A DNA stretch of 64,000 nucleotides from Acinetobacter silvestris (GTDB lineage Bacteria > Pseudomonadota > Gammaproteobacteria > Pseudomonadales > Moraxellaceae): assembly GCF_002135235.1 (NCBI RefSeq), contig NZ_NEGB01000002.1, positions 310,001-374,000 of the forward strand, in the 5' to 3' direction. Below are positions 10,317 through 18,691 of the stretch, piece after piece (the stretch's first letter is position 1; each line of letters begins with the position of its first letter). Under the pieces are notes generated by a model that was not told the origin of the DNA, searched no databases, and was given only the letters and a program-made list of their open reading frames with translations. Made by a program: the position numbers and the translations under genes.

Positions 10317-10832
10317 TGTACAATTTCTCCCTTTGTAACAGCGAATCTAAAAAATAATTGCCAATTAGCAATGCTTTCATCTGTTGTTAATGCATATAAT
10401 CCTAATCTAGATTCAATATTTTTGAGATTTATATGAGAAATAACAATATTTCTTGATTAAATAACACTCAATTGTTTTCAACAGTATGTAATTACAAAAA
10501 TGACTCCCTATGAAAATTTTCATTCTTAATCATTCTAAATACATGAGTTTGAATTGATCTATTTTATGACAGTTACCCGTTGTTCTCCGACGCTAAAGTT
10601 AAGACCTAAGATGAACGTACTAGACTTTTATAAAAGTACGAGAAAATCACTTTAAGCGTAAAAATAGAAAATTATCATGGAAGAACAAGTACTGTAAAAA
10701 GTCATCCTTAATCACTCTATCTCAGGATAGTGAAGCCCGACAGGCATCATACCGAGTACAATAAATACGAAAAAGCCCGACAAAATATCGGGCTTTTTTA
10801 TTCATTTAAACAATATAGACTTTAAAACTATA
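10317..10832. other. 516-bp intergenic region between icd and the siderophore receptor
   Basis: Holds the icd promoter at its left end. From about 10560 to 10800 the sequence is less AT-rich and contains a 14-bp palindrome ACTTTTATAAAAGT (10624-10637) flanked by CGTAC/GTACG arms, then a strong terminator. No protein frame is convincing. It might encode a small RNA on the plus strand, but this is speculative. Confidence 0.4.
10769..10800. terminator. Bidirectional terminator (AGCCCGA stem)
   Basis: AAAAAGCCCGA, a 7-nt loop and TCGGGCTTTTTT. T-runs occur on both strands. It ends the TonB receptor gene (minus strand) and would also stop a rightward transcript from the icd upstream region. Confidence 0.85.
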
Positions 10833-13046
10833 TTAGAAAAAATAATTAACTCTCAATAAATAATTCCGAGGAGTTCCAGGCATAGAACTAGAGCGCCAGT
10901 ATTCTTTATTCGTTAAGTTATTTACTGCAATAGTTACGCCCCACGTATCATCCTTATAACCAATCGCGGTATCTAAACGAGTAAAATCTGGCATTTTTGT
11001 AGTATTTTTATCTGAAGTATAATAAGAACCAACATAGGTTGCTCCCATTTCTCCATACCAATTTTGTGTAGGTAAATATCGGACAAATAAATTTCCTGTA
11101 TTTTCTGATATTCCAGATAATTTTTTACCTTTTAAACGATCCGCTTCAATTACAGTTGAACGGCTATCCTTTTTCCATTCAGCATCGGTATAACCATAGC
11201 CCCCACGCACATACAGATTTTCTAGTACTCTACCAATAAAACTAAACTCCACACCTTTTGATTGTTGCTTTTGCCCGACTTCCCAATCATTAGGTCTGTT
11301 TATAGAATCTGGCTGATAGCGTATATTATTTTTAGTAATATCATATACAGAAAGCTGAGTATTCAAGCCCCCACCTAGCCAATCACTTTTTACACCAATT
11401 TCATATTGTTCATTAAATTGAGGCTCAGCATCGTATAAACTTGGATCTATTGATGTGCTCACGCCTAATAGCCCTCGACCGCCATAAGGTGCAAAACTTT
11501 TACTATAAGATGCATAAAAATTTTGCCTTTCAATTGGTTGCCAAACAAAACCAATATTTGGACTTAAACTATCGTCACGATAAGATTTTTTACTATGATT
11601 ACGAATATCATTGGTTGCGAAATCATAGCTATCGTATCGAAGACCTAACATCATTTTATATTTTTCGTTGAATGAGATTAAGTCTTGAAGAAAGAAGCTT
11701 AAAGAGTTGGCATCTGTTTCACTATGTGATGTTTCAGGAGGACGCGTACCATTCAGCGTTGACCAGCCAGATGATAGTGAGCTATCTGACGGATTAAATG
11801 GATTGACGTAACGATAATAAAGCCCTGCACTGTTGCCACTCGAATAGTTCCCAAGTATGGGTTCTCTTTTTTCATTGGACCAATCACTACCCAACATAAT
11901 TTTATGATCTAAAATGCCGGTTTTAAATTGTCCCGTAATATCAAAGGTATTCATTAAAGTTTTATTTGTGGTTTGTTGCCAAGCATAACTTTGACGTATT
12001 TTTCCTTGCCAGTTGCATGCTTTACCATCAATTTGTAACCCTGCTTCTGAACACCAAGTTCCACCAAAGAAATTATCAAAATCTTGGAAAGATTCACGAT
12101 AACTTAAAGCCCAGTGAAATTTCCAATCAGGTGCAAATTCATATTTAACATCCGTTCTAAGTGATTTGGTTTCATCAACAATATTGTCAGTATCTCCAGA
12201 AAAACCAGTTTTAATCGAAACACCTGAAGGTAAGTTATCGTAACTCGGCCCTCTATCTGGGGTTCTATTTAAACTGTCGTAAGTAAATTCTGTTGTCCAC
12301 GTTAAACGTTCATCATCACTACGATAAGTCACACTTGGCGAAAGCATTTCTTGATTAAATCCAATACCTGAACGAAAGCTATTCGCATCTGACTTTTCAC
12401 CAACCAAACGTATTGCCCAGTTATCATTTAAAACTTTATTAATATCGACAGTTCCACCAACATTATCATAAGAACCGACATATGCTCCAACTGAACTTTT
12501 AGAGTCAAAGTTAGCAACTTTTGTCACCATATTAATGACCCCACCACCTGCACTGCGACCATAAAGTACAGAAGCTGGACCTTTTAGAATTTCTATACGT
12601 TCAACATTAGCAGTACTGCGTCGATATTGCCCACTTTCACGTACACCATCACGGTAAATATCATTGGTATCTGCATTAAACCCGCGAATGGATATACCAT
12701 CATTTCGCGCATCATAGCTCGTAGAAATACCAGGTGTCCCTTGTAACATGACACTTAAATCATTAGCACCGTAAAGCTTATATTTAGAAACATCTATGGT
12801 ATCAATCGTTTGTGGAATATCTTTTTTATCTAGTCCATTTCTAGTGACATTTGCTTGTTTGTAATCTACATATGTTTTAATTGGATCCCCTTCATCCATC
12901 GCTTCAATTACAATTGTAGAAAAAGTTGTCGTCGTATTGGCTTTCTCTTCTGGAATGTTTGAGTCAGCAAATGCTGAAGAAACAAAAAGAAACCCAGTTG
13001 ATAACATCATAAGCGTTAAATTATTTTTAGGGAAAAACACGGCCAC
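10833..13046 (-). CDS. TonB-dependent siderophore receptor
   Basis: A 737-residue outer-membrane protein. A signal peptide (to about SSAFA, residue 27) precedes a plug domain with the family motifs SVMLQGTPGIS, ISIRGFNAD, ERIEILKGPASVLYGR and GGGVINMVTK. A 22-strand barrel follows and ends in the classic aromatic C-terminus NYFF. The family imports ferric siderophores using TonB energy; the plug resembles catecholate-type receptors such as Fiu, but the ligand cannot be fixed from sequence. GTG 13046 gives a normal basic N-region; ATG 13010 would leave a truncated signal. A Fur-box-like site lies only about 8 bp upstream of the GTG. Confidence 0.92.
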   Translation of the reverse strand: MAVFFPKNNLTLMMLSTGFLFVSSAFADSNIPEEKANTTTTFSTIVIEAMDEGDPIKTYVDYKQANVTRNGLDKKDIPQTIDTIDVSKYKLYGANDLSVMLQGTPGISTSYDARNDGISIRGFNADTNDIYRDGVRESGQYRRSTANVERIEILKGPASVLYGRSAGGGVINMVTKVANFDSKSSVGAYVGSYDNVGGTVDINKVLNDNWAIRLVGEKSDANSFRSGIGFNQEMLSPSVTYRSDDERLTWTTEFTYDSLNRTPDRGPSYDNLPSGVSIKTGFSGDTDNIVDETKSLRTDVKYEFAPDWKFHWALSYRESFQDFDNFFGGTWCSEAGLQIDGKACNWQGKIRQSYAWQQTTNKTLMNTFDITGQFKTGILDHKIMLGSDWSNEKREPILGNYSSGNSAGLYYRYVNPFNPSDSSLSSGWSTLNGTRPPETSHSETDANSLSFFLQDLISFNEKYKMMLGLRYDSYDFATNDIRNHSKKSYRDDSLSPNIGFVWQPIERQNFYASYSKSFAPYGGRGLLGVSTSIDPSLYDAEPQFNEQYEIGVKSDWLGGGLNTQLSVYDITKNNIRYQPDSINRPNDWEVGQKQQSKGVEFSFIGRVLENLYVRGGYGYTDAEWKKDSRSTVIEADRLKGKKLSGISENTGNLFVRYLPTQNWYGEMGATYVGSYYTSDKNTTKMPDFTRLDTAIGYKDDTWGVTIAVNNLTNKEYWRSSSMPGTPRNYLLRVNYFF

Positions 13047-13053
13047 ACCAAAT

Positions 13054-13072
13054 ATAAATGATAATCATTAGC
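13054..13072 (-). promoter_or_regulatory. Fur box upstream of the siderophore receptor
   Basis: The core ATGATAATCATT matches the Fur consensus; 15 of 19 positions agree with the GATAATGATAATCATTATC model. It implies iron repression of the receptor gene. It is unusually close to the GTG start. Confidence 0.8.
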
Positions 13073-13240
13073 ATTATAGTGCTTATTAACAACATTATGT
13101 AACAATTTTTTCAAAATTTCTCTTTAAAAAGATCTAATTACTACATGAAATTTGAATGAATTTTAAAAATGCAGTTATACCTAACCTTTTTTATTGATGA
13201 TTCCTCAATTCTTTAGACATTGCGTCACGAAGAATTCTGT

Positions 13241-13411
13241 TCATCCATATTTAATCACCTTTACTTTGAGCTTTAAGTCATTGCATGACATCTGATCAAT
13301 CCCATTATTATCCTGTACCGTCTGAGCAATCAGTAAAAAAACTTCCCCACGACTAGATCTATCGCTTGCCACCGATATTCCTCCTTTTCCAAAGCGATCC
13401 TGCTTTATATT
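13241..13411 (-). pseudogene. Gene fragment or small ORF with GTG start, unknown family
   Basis: A frame is open for 57 codons between a TAA and a TGA at 13241-13243. An internal GTG (13372) follows an AAGGAGG site with good spacing and would give 43 residues starting with ASDRSSRGEVFLLIAQTVQ. The in-frame residues upstream of the GTG (KQDRFGKGGIS) also read like protein, so this may be a C-terminal fragment rather than an intact gene. Family not recognised. It overlaps the 13359-13505 ORF in another frame. Confidence 0.35.
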
Positions 13412-13505
13412 TTATTTTCATGGATTTCCACCATTTAAGTAAACATCCACTTGCAGCAAGCAATAAAAACCATCTTGAAAGGTGGTTTAAAACTTCCTCA
13501 CTCAT
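13359..13505 (-). CDS. Possible small membrane-like peptide
   Basis: ATG 13505 to TAG 13359 gives 48 residues: an MSEEVLNHL start, a WFLLLAASGCLLKWW hydrophobic helix and a very basic tail. It overlaps the next small frame by 14 bp. There is no clear ribosome-binding site and no known family. It may be a chance frame in decayed DNA. Confidence 0.25.
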   Translation of the reverse strand: MSEEVLNHLSRWFLLLAASGCLLKWWKSMKIKYKAGSLWKRRNIGGKR

Positions 13506-13694
13506 TTGAATCAAAACACTATTCTTTCTATAGAGAGTAATTTAAATCAATTGATGAACAGGAACAAAAGCTGAAAGAATCATGATTAAATTAAAAAGAC
13601 TGCATCCTATACCGCACAGAATACAGTCCTTAAAAGTCTCTTAACATCTGGTCCAATTTTGGGGAGTCAAATCATGAGCATGAGGAGGATTAAA

Positions 13695-13928
13695 TTAGTT
13701 CATTTTCCATGTAAATGGTGTGTCATTACCATTTGAAATTCCAACTTCATATCCTAAAAACTTCATATCCACCATACCTGTATCCATTGGGATCGTTTTA
13801 ATAAAATCACTTTGGTCACTCAGTAAACTTTTATGAGTGTCAGAGCTGACTAATAGGTAATTTGGTACTGAATGGTTTTGATCTATGTAGTCAAAAAATG
13901 CTTGTTTTATTTGATCTGGCAAAGTCAT
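13695..13928 (-). CDS. Small hypothetical protein
   Basis: A 77-residue soluble protein from ATG 13928, preceded by a GAGG ribosome site at correct spacing; a TTG at 13943 is less likely. It starts MTLPDQIKQAFFDYI, with a middle VPNYLLVSSDTHKSLL segment and an FLGYEVGISNG C-terminal segment. The family is not recognised. It is surrounded by non-coding AT-rich DNA and sits in a cluster of small orphan genes. Function unknown. Confidence 0.55.
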   Translation of the reverse strand: MTLPDQIKQAFFDYIDQNHSVPNYLLVSSDTHKSLLSDQSDFIKTIPMDTGMVDMKFLGYEVGISNGNDTPFTWKMN

Positions 13929-14264
13929 TTTATACCTCGACAAATAATCTGATTAAAATGCAGAAAACCCGCGGGTTGATGATCTGTTTTTAGAGGTTCT
14001 TCTACTCGCTTAATAATTGTACACCAATTATTCAAAACCATCATAATTTTACTATCCTAATTTCTTCCTATTAGCCCTCCAAGAAATTGACATTTTGATT
14101 TTCATATCATAAAAAAAGATTAAAGATTGGACCGATATTGCTGGGGAAATGGGATTTCATTATATTCGTTTTAAACTTGATCAAATTGAATCAAGTTCTA
14201 TTATTCGATGCATATTAAATGACTTCGGTAGAAAATTGTACATGGCGTATGGTGAGATCTTTGC
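13929..14264. other. Intergenic region with a coding relic
   Basis: Holds the upstream region of the 77-residue gene on its left and, on the plus strand, the fragment listed at 14113-14268. Nothing else was recognised. Confidence 0.4.
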
Positions 14265-14268
14265 TTAG
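14113..14268 (+). pseudogene. C-terminal gene fragment, unknown family
   Basis: A rightward frame, open from just after a TAA at 14110-14112 to TAG 14266-14268, encodes 51 residues including WTDIAGEMGFHYIRFKLDQ and FGRKLYMAYGEIFA. The composition is protein-like but there is no suitable start codon or ribosome site, so it looks like the surviving end of a lost gene. It ends tail-to-tail on the 14265-14564 gene. Confidence 0.3.
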
Positions 14269-14564
14269 TCAAAGTCATAACCAATGGTGTCTGATTTATC
14301 CCAGCAACTATATAAATGCTCTAAAATATCGTCTTTACTCATACCCTCCAATACATAAAAAATCTTAAACTCTTTATTTATTTTCATAACCATTAAATTA
14401 TAAGTTTCTATAACGTCATAATTACCCAAAGGGATTCCATGACTAAGTCTGTATTCCATTAAGACTTGCATTTTTCGGGTATTTTCACGTTCAACCTGCC
14501 ACATAGGTTCTTTGGATTGTTCAACATCTCCAGATGTGCCACCACCAATAAATGCAACTCTCAT
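14265..14564 (-). CDS. Hypothetical protein
   Basis: A 99-residue soluble acidic protein starting at ATG 14564 with MRVAFIGGGTSGDVEQSKEP and ending in a KSDTIGYDFD tail. The opening GGGTSG resembles a nucleotide loop, but the protein is too short for a Rossmann enzyme. Mixed alpha/beta pattern, no signal peptide. Family not recognised. It is one of several small orphan genes between 13.6 and 15.8 kb. Confidence 0.55.
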   Translation of the reverse strand: MRVAFIGGGTSGDVEQSKEPMWQVERENTRKMQVLMEYRLSHGIPLGNYDVIETYNLMVMKINKEFKIFYVLEGMSKDDILEHLYSCWDKSDTIGYDFD

Positions 14565-14702
14565 AAAAACAACTATACAATTAAAGTAATTTATCTATAT
14601 CAAATTACTGAACCCAACACCACTTCAAATCATTAAGCACATTTTAATGAATATCTCATCTCGTCTCAGCCGTATGGCTTTCATAATATCTTCATAAGTG
14701 TC

Positions 14703-14769
14703 AGTCGAAAAATACGACTTTTTATATGTCTTTCTTCTACTAAAAAGCCACCTATTACGGTGGCTTTTA
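14703..14769. terminator. Two adjacent terminator hairpins
   Basis: AGTCG-AAAAATA-CGACTTTTTAT at 14703-14725 reads rightwards. AAAAGCCACC-TATTAC-GGTGGCTTTT at 14743-14769 has T-runs both ways and ends the leftward 49-residue gene. Confidence 0.8.
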
Positions 14770-14802
14770 TAAATACTAAATCACATAAATATTGAATTAA
14801 AA

Positions 14803-14952
14803 TCACTCTTTAGGAGAGTCATCATTTCCCTTGCTTGATTTTCCACTTTTATCTAAATTTTTATCTTTAGACTTTTGAGGATCCCTTTTATAGAACTGAT
14901 AACAACGACCAATCGCTATTCCTGTTCCTAATAGTGCTACAGTTTTTAACAT
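14803..14952 (-). CDS. Small membrane-anchored protein
   Basis: A 49-residue protein: one hydrophobic helix (MLKTVALLGTGIAIGRCYQF) followed by a Lys/Asp/Ser-rich hydrophilic tail (residues about 22-49). ATG 14952 is preceded by GTGAGG at ideal spacing, so an earlier GTG/TTG start giving 60 residues is less likely. The layout fits a small inner-membrane peptide with a disordered tail. Role unknown. A terminator follows it. Confidence 0.6.
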   Translation of the reverse strand: MLKTVALLGTGIAIGRCYQFYKRDPQKSKDKNLDKSGKSSKGNDDSPKE

Positions 14953-14985
14953 GTCATACCTCACACTTATTAAAAATAAAGCCAA

Positions 14986-15305
14986 CTATTATTAGCAATT
15001 CTAATTGTTACATTCCAACCCAATTTATAGTTAGTTTTGTTATTTTTATATGATGTGCCTAAATATGAATGTAAATTTTTAATCTGTACTTACAATCGAA
15101 TCATCACACTTTCTATTGCAATCACTTTACTATGCCTTAATCTAAACGGCTTAAATTTTGATAATTCGTAAGTTCACCCCCAATAGCACTACAATTTTTG
15201 CATACATTAAGCCCATTAAAAAATACCCAAAGGTGATTTTATCCGACAATTTATACAAAATAATGACCTATCTAATTTGAAACTTATATAACTTTACATG
15301 ATATT
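14986..15305. other. 320-bp AT-rich intergenic region
   Basis: The promoter of the 49-residue membrane protein must lie at its left end. No frame, repeat or terminator stood out in the rest. Confidence 0.4.
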
Positions 15306-15758
15306 TTAAATGATTCGCGCATCCAAAAATACTAAGCCTTCTCGATTAGCTTTTAAATAAACCTCTGGCGCACTATATAAATCAGAGATAATTGCAACTT
15401 CTTGAGCATTGAATAAATCTTCATAGATTTTTTTCGCAAAATTATTCCCCCCAGTTGTTACTAACACACTTTTTATCTTTTGATTTTTCGCTAATAATTC
15501 ATTTTCAACGTCTTTAAGAGACTCTACGATTAGTGCTTTACTTAGTCCCAACCCTTGAAAATCGGGATGAATAGCTATTTGATCTAGCTCCAACACCACT
15601 TGATATCTTTTAAATTTCCCCCTTGATTGCTTGGCTTTATTTTTCATCTCTAAAATTGTGCTTAAACTACGATTCTTACCCTTATGCTTCACTAAAAACA
15701 TCAATGCAAATTTAGCTGTGTAATCGACAAAATCAAATTTAAAAGTACTCCGCAACAA
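15306..15758 (-). CDS. GNAT-type acyltransferase, possibly N-terminally truncated
   Basis: About 150 residues. Motif A of the GNAT fold is visible: a LDQIAIHPDFQGLGLSKAL stretch (strand 4, then the pyrophosphate loop Q-G-L-G-L-S), followed by a helix and a VLVTTGGNNFAKKIYEDL segment typical of GNAT motif B. The frame opens at 15773 after a stop and contains no ATG before residue 20 (MFLVKHK); only TTG or ATT starts are available. Either the gene uses TTG 15758 or it has lost its N-terminus. Substrate unknown. Confidence 0.6.
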   Translation of the reverse strand: MLRSTFKFDFVDYTAKFALMFLVKHKGKNRSLSTILEMKNKAKQSRGKFKRYQVVLELDQIAIHPDFQGLGLSKALIVESLKDVENELLAKNQKIKSVLVTTGGNNFAKKIYEDLFNAQEVAIISDLYSAPEVYLKANREGLVFLDARII

Positions 15759-15931
15759 TCCCAGCGAAAGAATTTATATTGCTACTCACTATCAGTAAAG
15801 ATAAATTTTATATCCTAGTAAACACTGCAAATATTAAGCAGCCTATTCAACTTTGTGAAGAAAATCTGTTTTGGTATCCATCCTATGTAAAGAATAAAGT
15901 TGAAGAACACAAACCGGAATCTGATATAGTA

Positions 15932-15957
15932 GCCCACATATAGTGGGCTTTCTTTTT
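15932..15957 (+). terminator. Terminator-like hairpin before rluE
   Basis: AGCCCAC-ATATA-GTGGGCT followed by TTCTTTTT on the plus strand. No upstream rightward gene is apparent, so it may end a short unannotated transcript or act as a leader element of rluE. Confidence 0.6.
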
Positions 15958-16028
15958 ACCCCACCCTTCACAAAACGGGTAACACCAAAGCCACACATCA
16001 ATTTATTTAGTTTAATTAATAGGTTACA

Positions 16029-16850
16029 ATGAAAATCGTCATTCTTAATAAACCTTATGACGTTCTCTCCCAGTTCCGTGCAGATGAGAAACATCAAACT
16101 ATCTCAGACTTTATTCAAGATCCTGACTTGCGTATTGCAGGTCGTCTTGATTTAGATTCAGAAGGTCTGATGTTTTTAACGGATCACGGTGGTTTGAACC
16201 AATTCATCACCAATCCAGCCAATAAAAAGTTTAAAACCTATCTTGTACAAGTTGATGGTGATATTACCGAGGAAGCACTTGAGCAGCTTCGTAAAGGTGT
16301 AGAACTTAAAGATGGTATTACACTGCCTGCAACTGCAAAAAAAGTTGATGAACCTGATTGGCTGTGGGAGCGCGTTCCACCTGTTCGTTTCCGTGCATCT
16401 GTGCCAACGTCTTGGGTCGAAATTTCAATTTGTGAAGGTCGTAACCGTCAAGTACGTCGTATGACTTCTGCCGTTGGCTTCCCAACTTTACGTTTGATTC
16501 GTACTCAAATTGGTACAATCAGCCTAGAAAAATTGGGTTTAAAACCGGGTGAACAAATCGAAATTGAGCCGTTATTGTACCCTGACTTTAAAGATGTGCC
16601 TGCGGACAAGCCGTATGAAGGTCGTTCTTTTGCAAAAAAGACCACCACGAAGAAACAACATTTCTCGGTTGCTAAAGATAAAGCGCGTGAAGAACGTGGC
16701 GAAGCACCATTTAAAGGTAAGAAAAAAGCTGGTGGTGGTACAACCCGTATTTGGCAAATGGACGATGCTGATAAGCCACGTCGTAAAACCAATGGTACGA
16801 CACGTCCCAATACGAAAGCGCCTCGTGGTCGTGGACGTAATGCTCGTTAA
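16029..16850 (+). CDS. rluE: 23S rRNA pseudouridine synthase, RluE type
   Basis: A 273-residue enzyme of the RsuA/RluB/E/F family that isomerises a uridine in 23S rRNA (U2457 in E. coli). The catalytic motif GRLDLDSEGLM has the nucleophilic Asp at residue 41. FITNPANKKFKTYLV and EGRNRQVRRM further on are the family's RNA-binding and core motifs. There is no S4 domain at the N-terminus, as in RluE. The last 70 residues form a Lys/Arg/Gly-rich disordered tail that probably adds RNA contacts. It is followed closely by a terminator. Confidence 0.92.
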   Translation: MKIVILNKPYDVLSQFRADEKHQTISDFIQDPDLRIAGRLDLDSEGLMFLTDHGGLNQFITNPANKKFKTYLVQVDGDITEEALEQLRKGVELKDGITLPATAKKVDEPDWLWERVPPVRFRASVPTSWVEISICEGRNRQVRRMTSAVGFPTLRLIRTQIGTISLEKLGLKPGEQIEIEPLLYPDFKDVPADKPYEGRSFAKKTTTKKQHFSVAKDKAREERGEAPFKGKKKAGGGTTRIWQMDDADKPRRKTNGTTRPNTKAPRGRGRNAR

Positions 16851-16864
16851 AATTTGATTTTATT

Positions 16865-16892
16865 AAAGCTCACGTAAGTGAGCTTTATTTTT
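16865..16892. terminator. Terminator shared by rluE and the HEPN gene
   Basis: AAAGCTCAC-GTAA-GTGAGCTTTATTTTTT. On the plus strand it ends rluE. The stop codon of the convergent HEPN gene (16885) lies inside its T-run. Confidence 0.85.
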
Positions 16893-18513
16893 TCAAAGGC
16901 ACTACTCTATTAAATACTAATTTATCTTCCTTACCTTTTCGTTTATTTTCCTCAAAATGAACTGCCAAGCTCAAATACAATAGTGCATTTCTAACTAGTT
17001 TAACTAAGACCATTAAAGATTCATAAAACTCAGATAGAGGCATTTCTAAGATATATTTAGCTTTCTTTTCTTTATCCAGAATACTTGCTTCAATATCCTT
17101 ATACTCTTTAGTATTTTGGGAGTTTGATTGATCTAATGCCTTCTTTCTGCTTATTAACTCTTTATATTTAACAACATTATAAAAATCTAATTCCGAATTA
17201 ACTCGATAAAAAAAATCATCTACAATCCTAAATGATCTATGTTCTAAATGATTTCTAATTTTAGCTAATCTAAGTTTTTCATGATTTATAAAAAATTCTT
17301 GCGAATTAGAATCACGCTCAATCTCCTTTAAAATATAAAATAAGGCATGTAAAAAATAATTATTAGACTCAGTCAATTCTGCTCTTGGCTTAAAAATACC
17401 ATTCTTATTAGAACCAAAAATTTTATTAAAACTTATATCATGATCACCTATTGGCAGATCTAAATATTTAACAACAAAATAAGAAATCTTATCGAAAATT
17501 GAATATAAAATTCTAAAAGCCGACTTCATATGTGAAGTTTTTAAGTTATCTATCGCATGCAATGTGTCATCTGTATGAGAATACGTCATATTATAAAAGT
17601 GGCTTGATTCCTCTTTAATTTCCGAAGCTTGAAAAATTAAATAACGTGCATAAGCATACTCATTACGCAACTCATCAAAACTTGAATGGAATACCAATGT
17701 TTCTTTAAAGCTTAAACTTGTGTTAATTTTTTGCAATATTGAAGGTAAGCCAATAACATCTTGAAATACGATTTCTTCAATACAAACATCATTTAAGTCA
17801 TTTATGAATAGCTTATTTTCAGCAGTCCAGCTTAGATAACGACCTTCTGTCTTCGTTTTAAATTTTTGTTTATATTCTTCAACAAATTTAAAATCATCAT
17901 TCTGATAATTCTGTTCGAACCATTTATTAAATACATATAATTCACCATTTTCCTGTAATGGTATTTTCTGTTCTAACTCAAGCTTATCAAGATTTTTCAT
18001 AGCCTCTCTAGCTAATTTATTAGCAAAAAAATAATGAATTCGAGTATGGGAATCATCGTATAGATAATTTCCTATAAAAAGTAAGCTTTGTGCTTTGGCA
18101 ATAATAGCAACAGGATTTTCATCAATTTCTATTGCCTGATCCCAATAGTACTGTGCACAAAAACATCGACCTTGTGATGAAAGAAAATTTCCAAGATTAG
18201 TTAATCCAGATGAAAGTAGATTTCTTTCAGTATTCGATTTCTTTAAATAATAAACAGATTTTTGATATAAATTAACTGTATTTATTAAATCCTGTGAATA
18301 CCAATTTTCATTCTGATACTTATAAAGTTCTGAACTACAATTCCCTAAAATGTAGTAAAAATAGCCCTTACACAAATCATTTTCAAAAGTAAATTGAGTT
18401 TCGCTATGCACTTTAAAAAACTCTATTAATTCATGCTTTCTATTTCCATCTAATAACAATACATCTGCCAACTCTGCTAATGCATTTAATTGCTGTACAC
18501 CTAGTTCAATCAT
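16885..18513 (-). CDS. TPR-HEPN protein, LA2681-like
   Basis: A 542-residue cytosolic protein from ATG 18513 (a TTG three codons earlier is possible). Residues about 85-160 look like tetratricopeptide repeats (GLTNLGNFLSSQGRC, WDQAIEID). The C-terminal half is all-helical and contains RNHLEH at about 420-425, the R-X4-H signature of HEPN ribonucleases, in the setting expected for LA2681-like HEPN proteins. HEPN domains often cut RNA in toxin-antitoxin or phage-defence systems; that role here is inference. It is very AT-rich, has no partner gene, and faces rluE tail-to-tail, which suggests horizontal gain. Confidence 0.7.
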   Translation of the reverse strand: MIELGVQQLNALAELADVLLLDGNRKHELIEFFKVHSETQFTFENDLCKGYFYYILGNCSSELYKYQNENWYSQDLINTVNLYQKSVYYLKKSNTERNLLSSGLTNLGNFLSSQGRCFCAQYYWDQAIEIDENPVAIIAKAQSLLFIGNYLYDDSHTRIHYFFANKLAREAMKNLDKLELEQKIPLQENGELYVFNKWFEQNYQNDDFKFVEEYKQKFKTKTEGRYLSWTAENKLFINDLNDVCIEEIVFQDVIGLPSILQKINTSLSFKETLVFHSSFDELRNEYAYARYLIFQASEIKEESSHFYNMTYSHTDDTLHAIDNLKTSHMKSAFRILYSIFDKISYFVVKYLDLPIGDHDISFNKIFGSNKNGIFKPRAELTESNNYFLHALFYILKEIERDSNSQEFFINHEKLRLAKIRNHLEHRSFRIVDDFFYRVNSELDFYNVVKYKELISRKKALDQSNSQNTKEYKDIEASILDKEKKAKYILEMPLSEFYESLMVLVKLVRNALLYLSLAVHFEENKRKGKEDKLVFNRVVPLKK

Positions 18514-18618
18514 ATTTCTCAAACATAGAGTTAATATATAAGCATATGTTTTACATTAGTTTTATATCACTTACAAATGAATTAATTTTGTAAATCTCCA
18601 CTATACAAACCACATCCA

Positions 18619-18651
18619 TAAAAAAGCCGGTGCATATACACCGGCTTTTTT
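18619..18651. terminator. Bidirectional terminator behind idh
   Basis: A perfect stem AAAAAAGCCGGTG-CATATA-CACCGGCTTTTTT about 40 bp after the idh stop. T-runs on both strands. Confidence 0.9.
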
Positions 18652-18691
18652 ACATCACCAACGAAGTTGTCAGTTTTGTATTACATTATGC

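Larger units (their letters stand above)
13047..13694. other. 648-bp stretch between receptor and small gene
   Basis: Contains the receptor promoter with its Fur box and the minus-strand fragments listed at 13241-13411 and 13359-13505. A hairpin (AAGACTG arm against CAGTCCTT) lies at about 13590-13633. The remainder shows no gene. The mix of short broken frames suggests decayed DNA. Confidence 0.4.

Noticed and set aside
15843..16097. Minus-strand frame overlapping the rluE start
   Set aside because: Overlaps a clear gene start and a terminator, no ribosome site, no recognisable residues.
16505..16857. Frames overlapping the basic tail of rluE in other phases
   Set aside because: Low-complexity Lys/Arg coding DNA opens alternative frames by chance.
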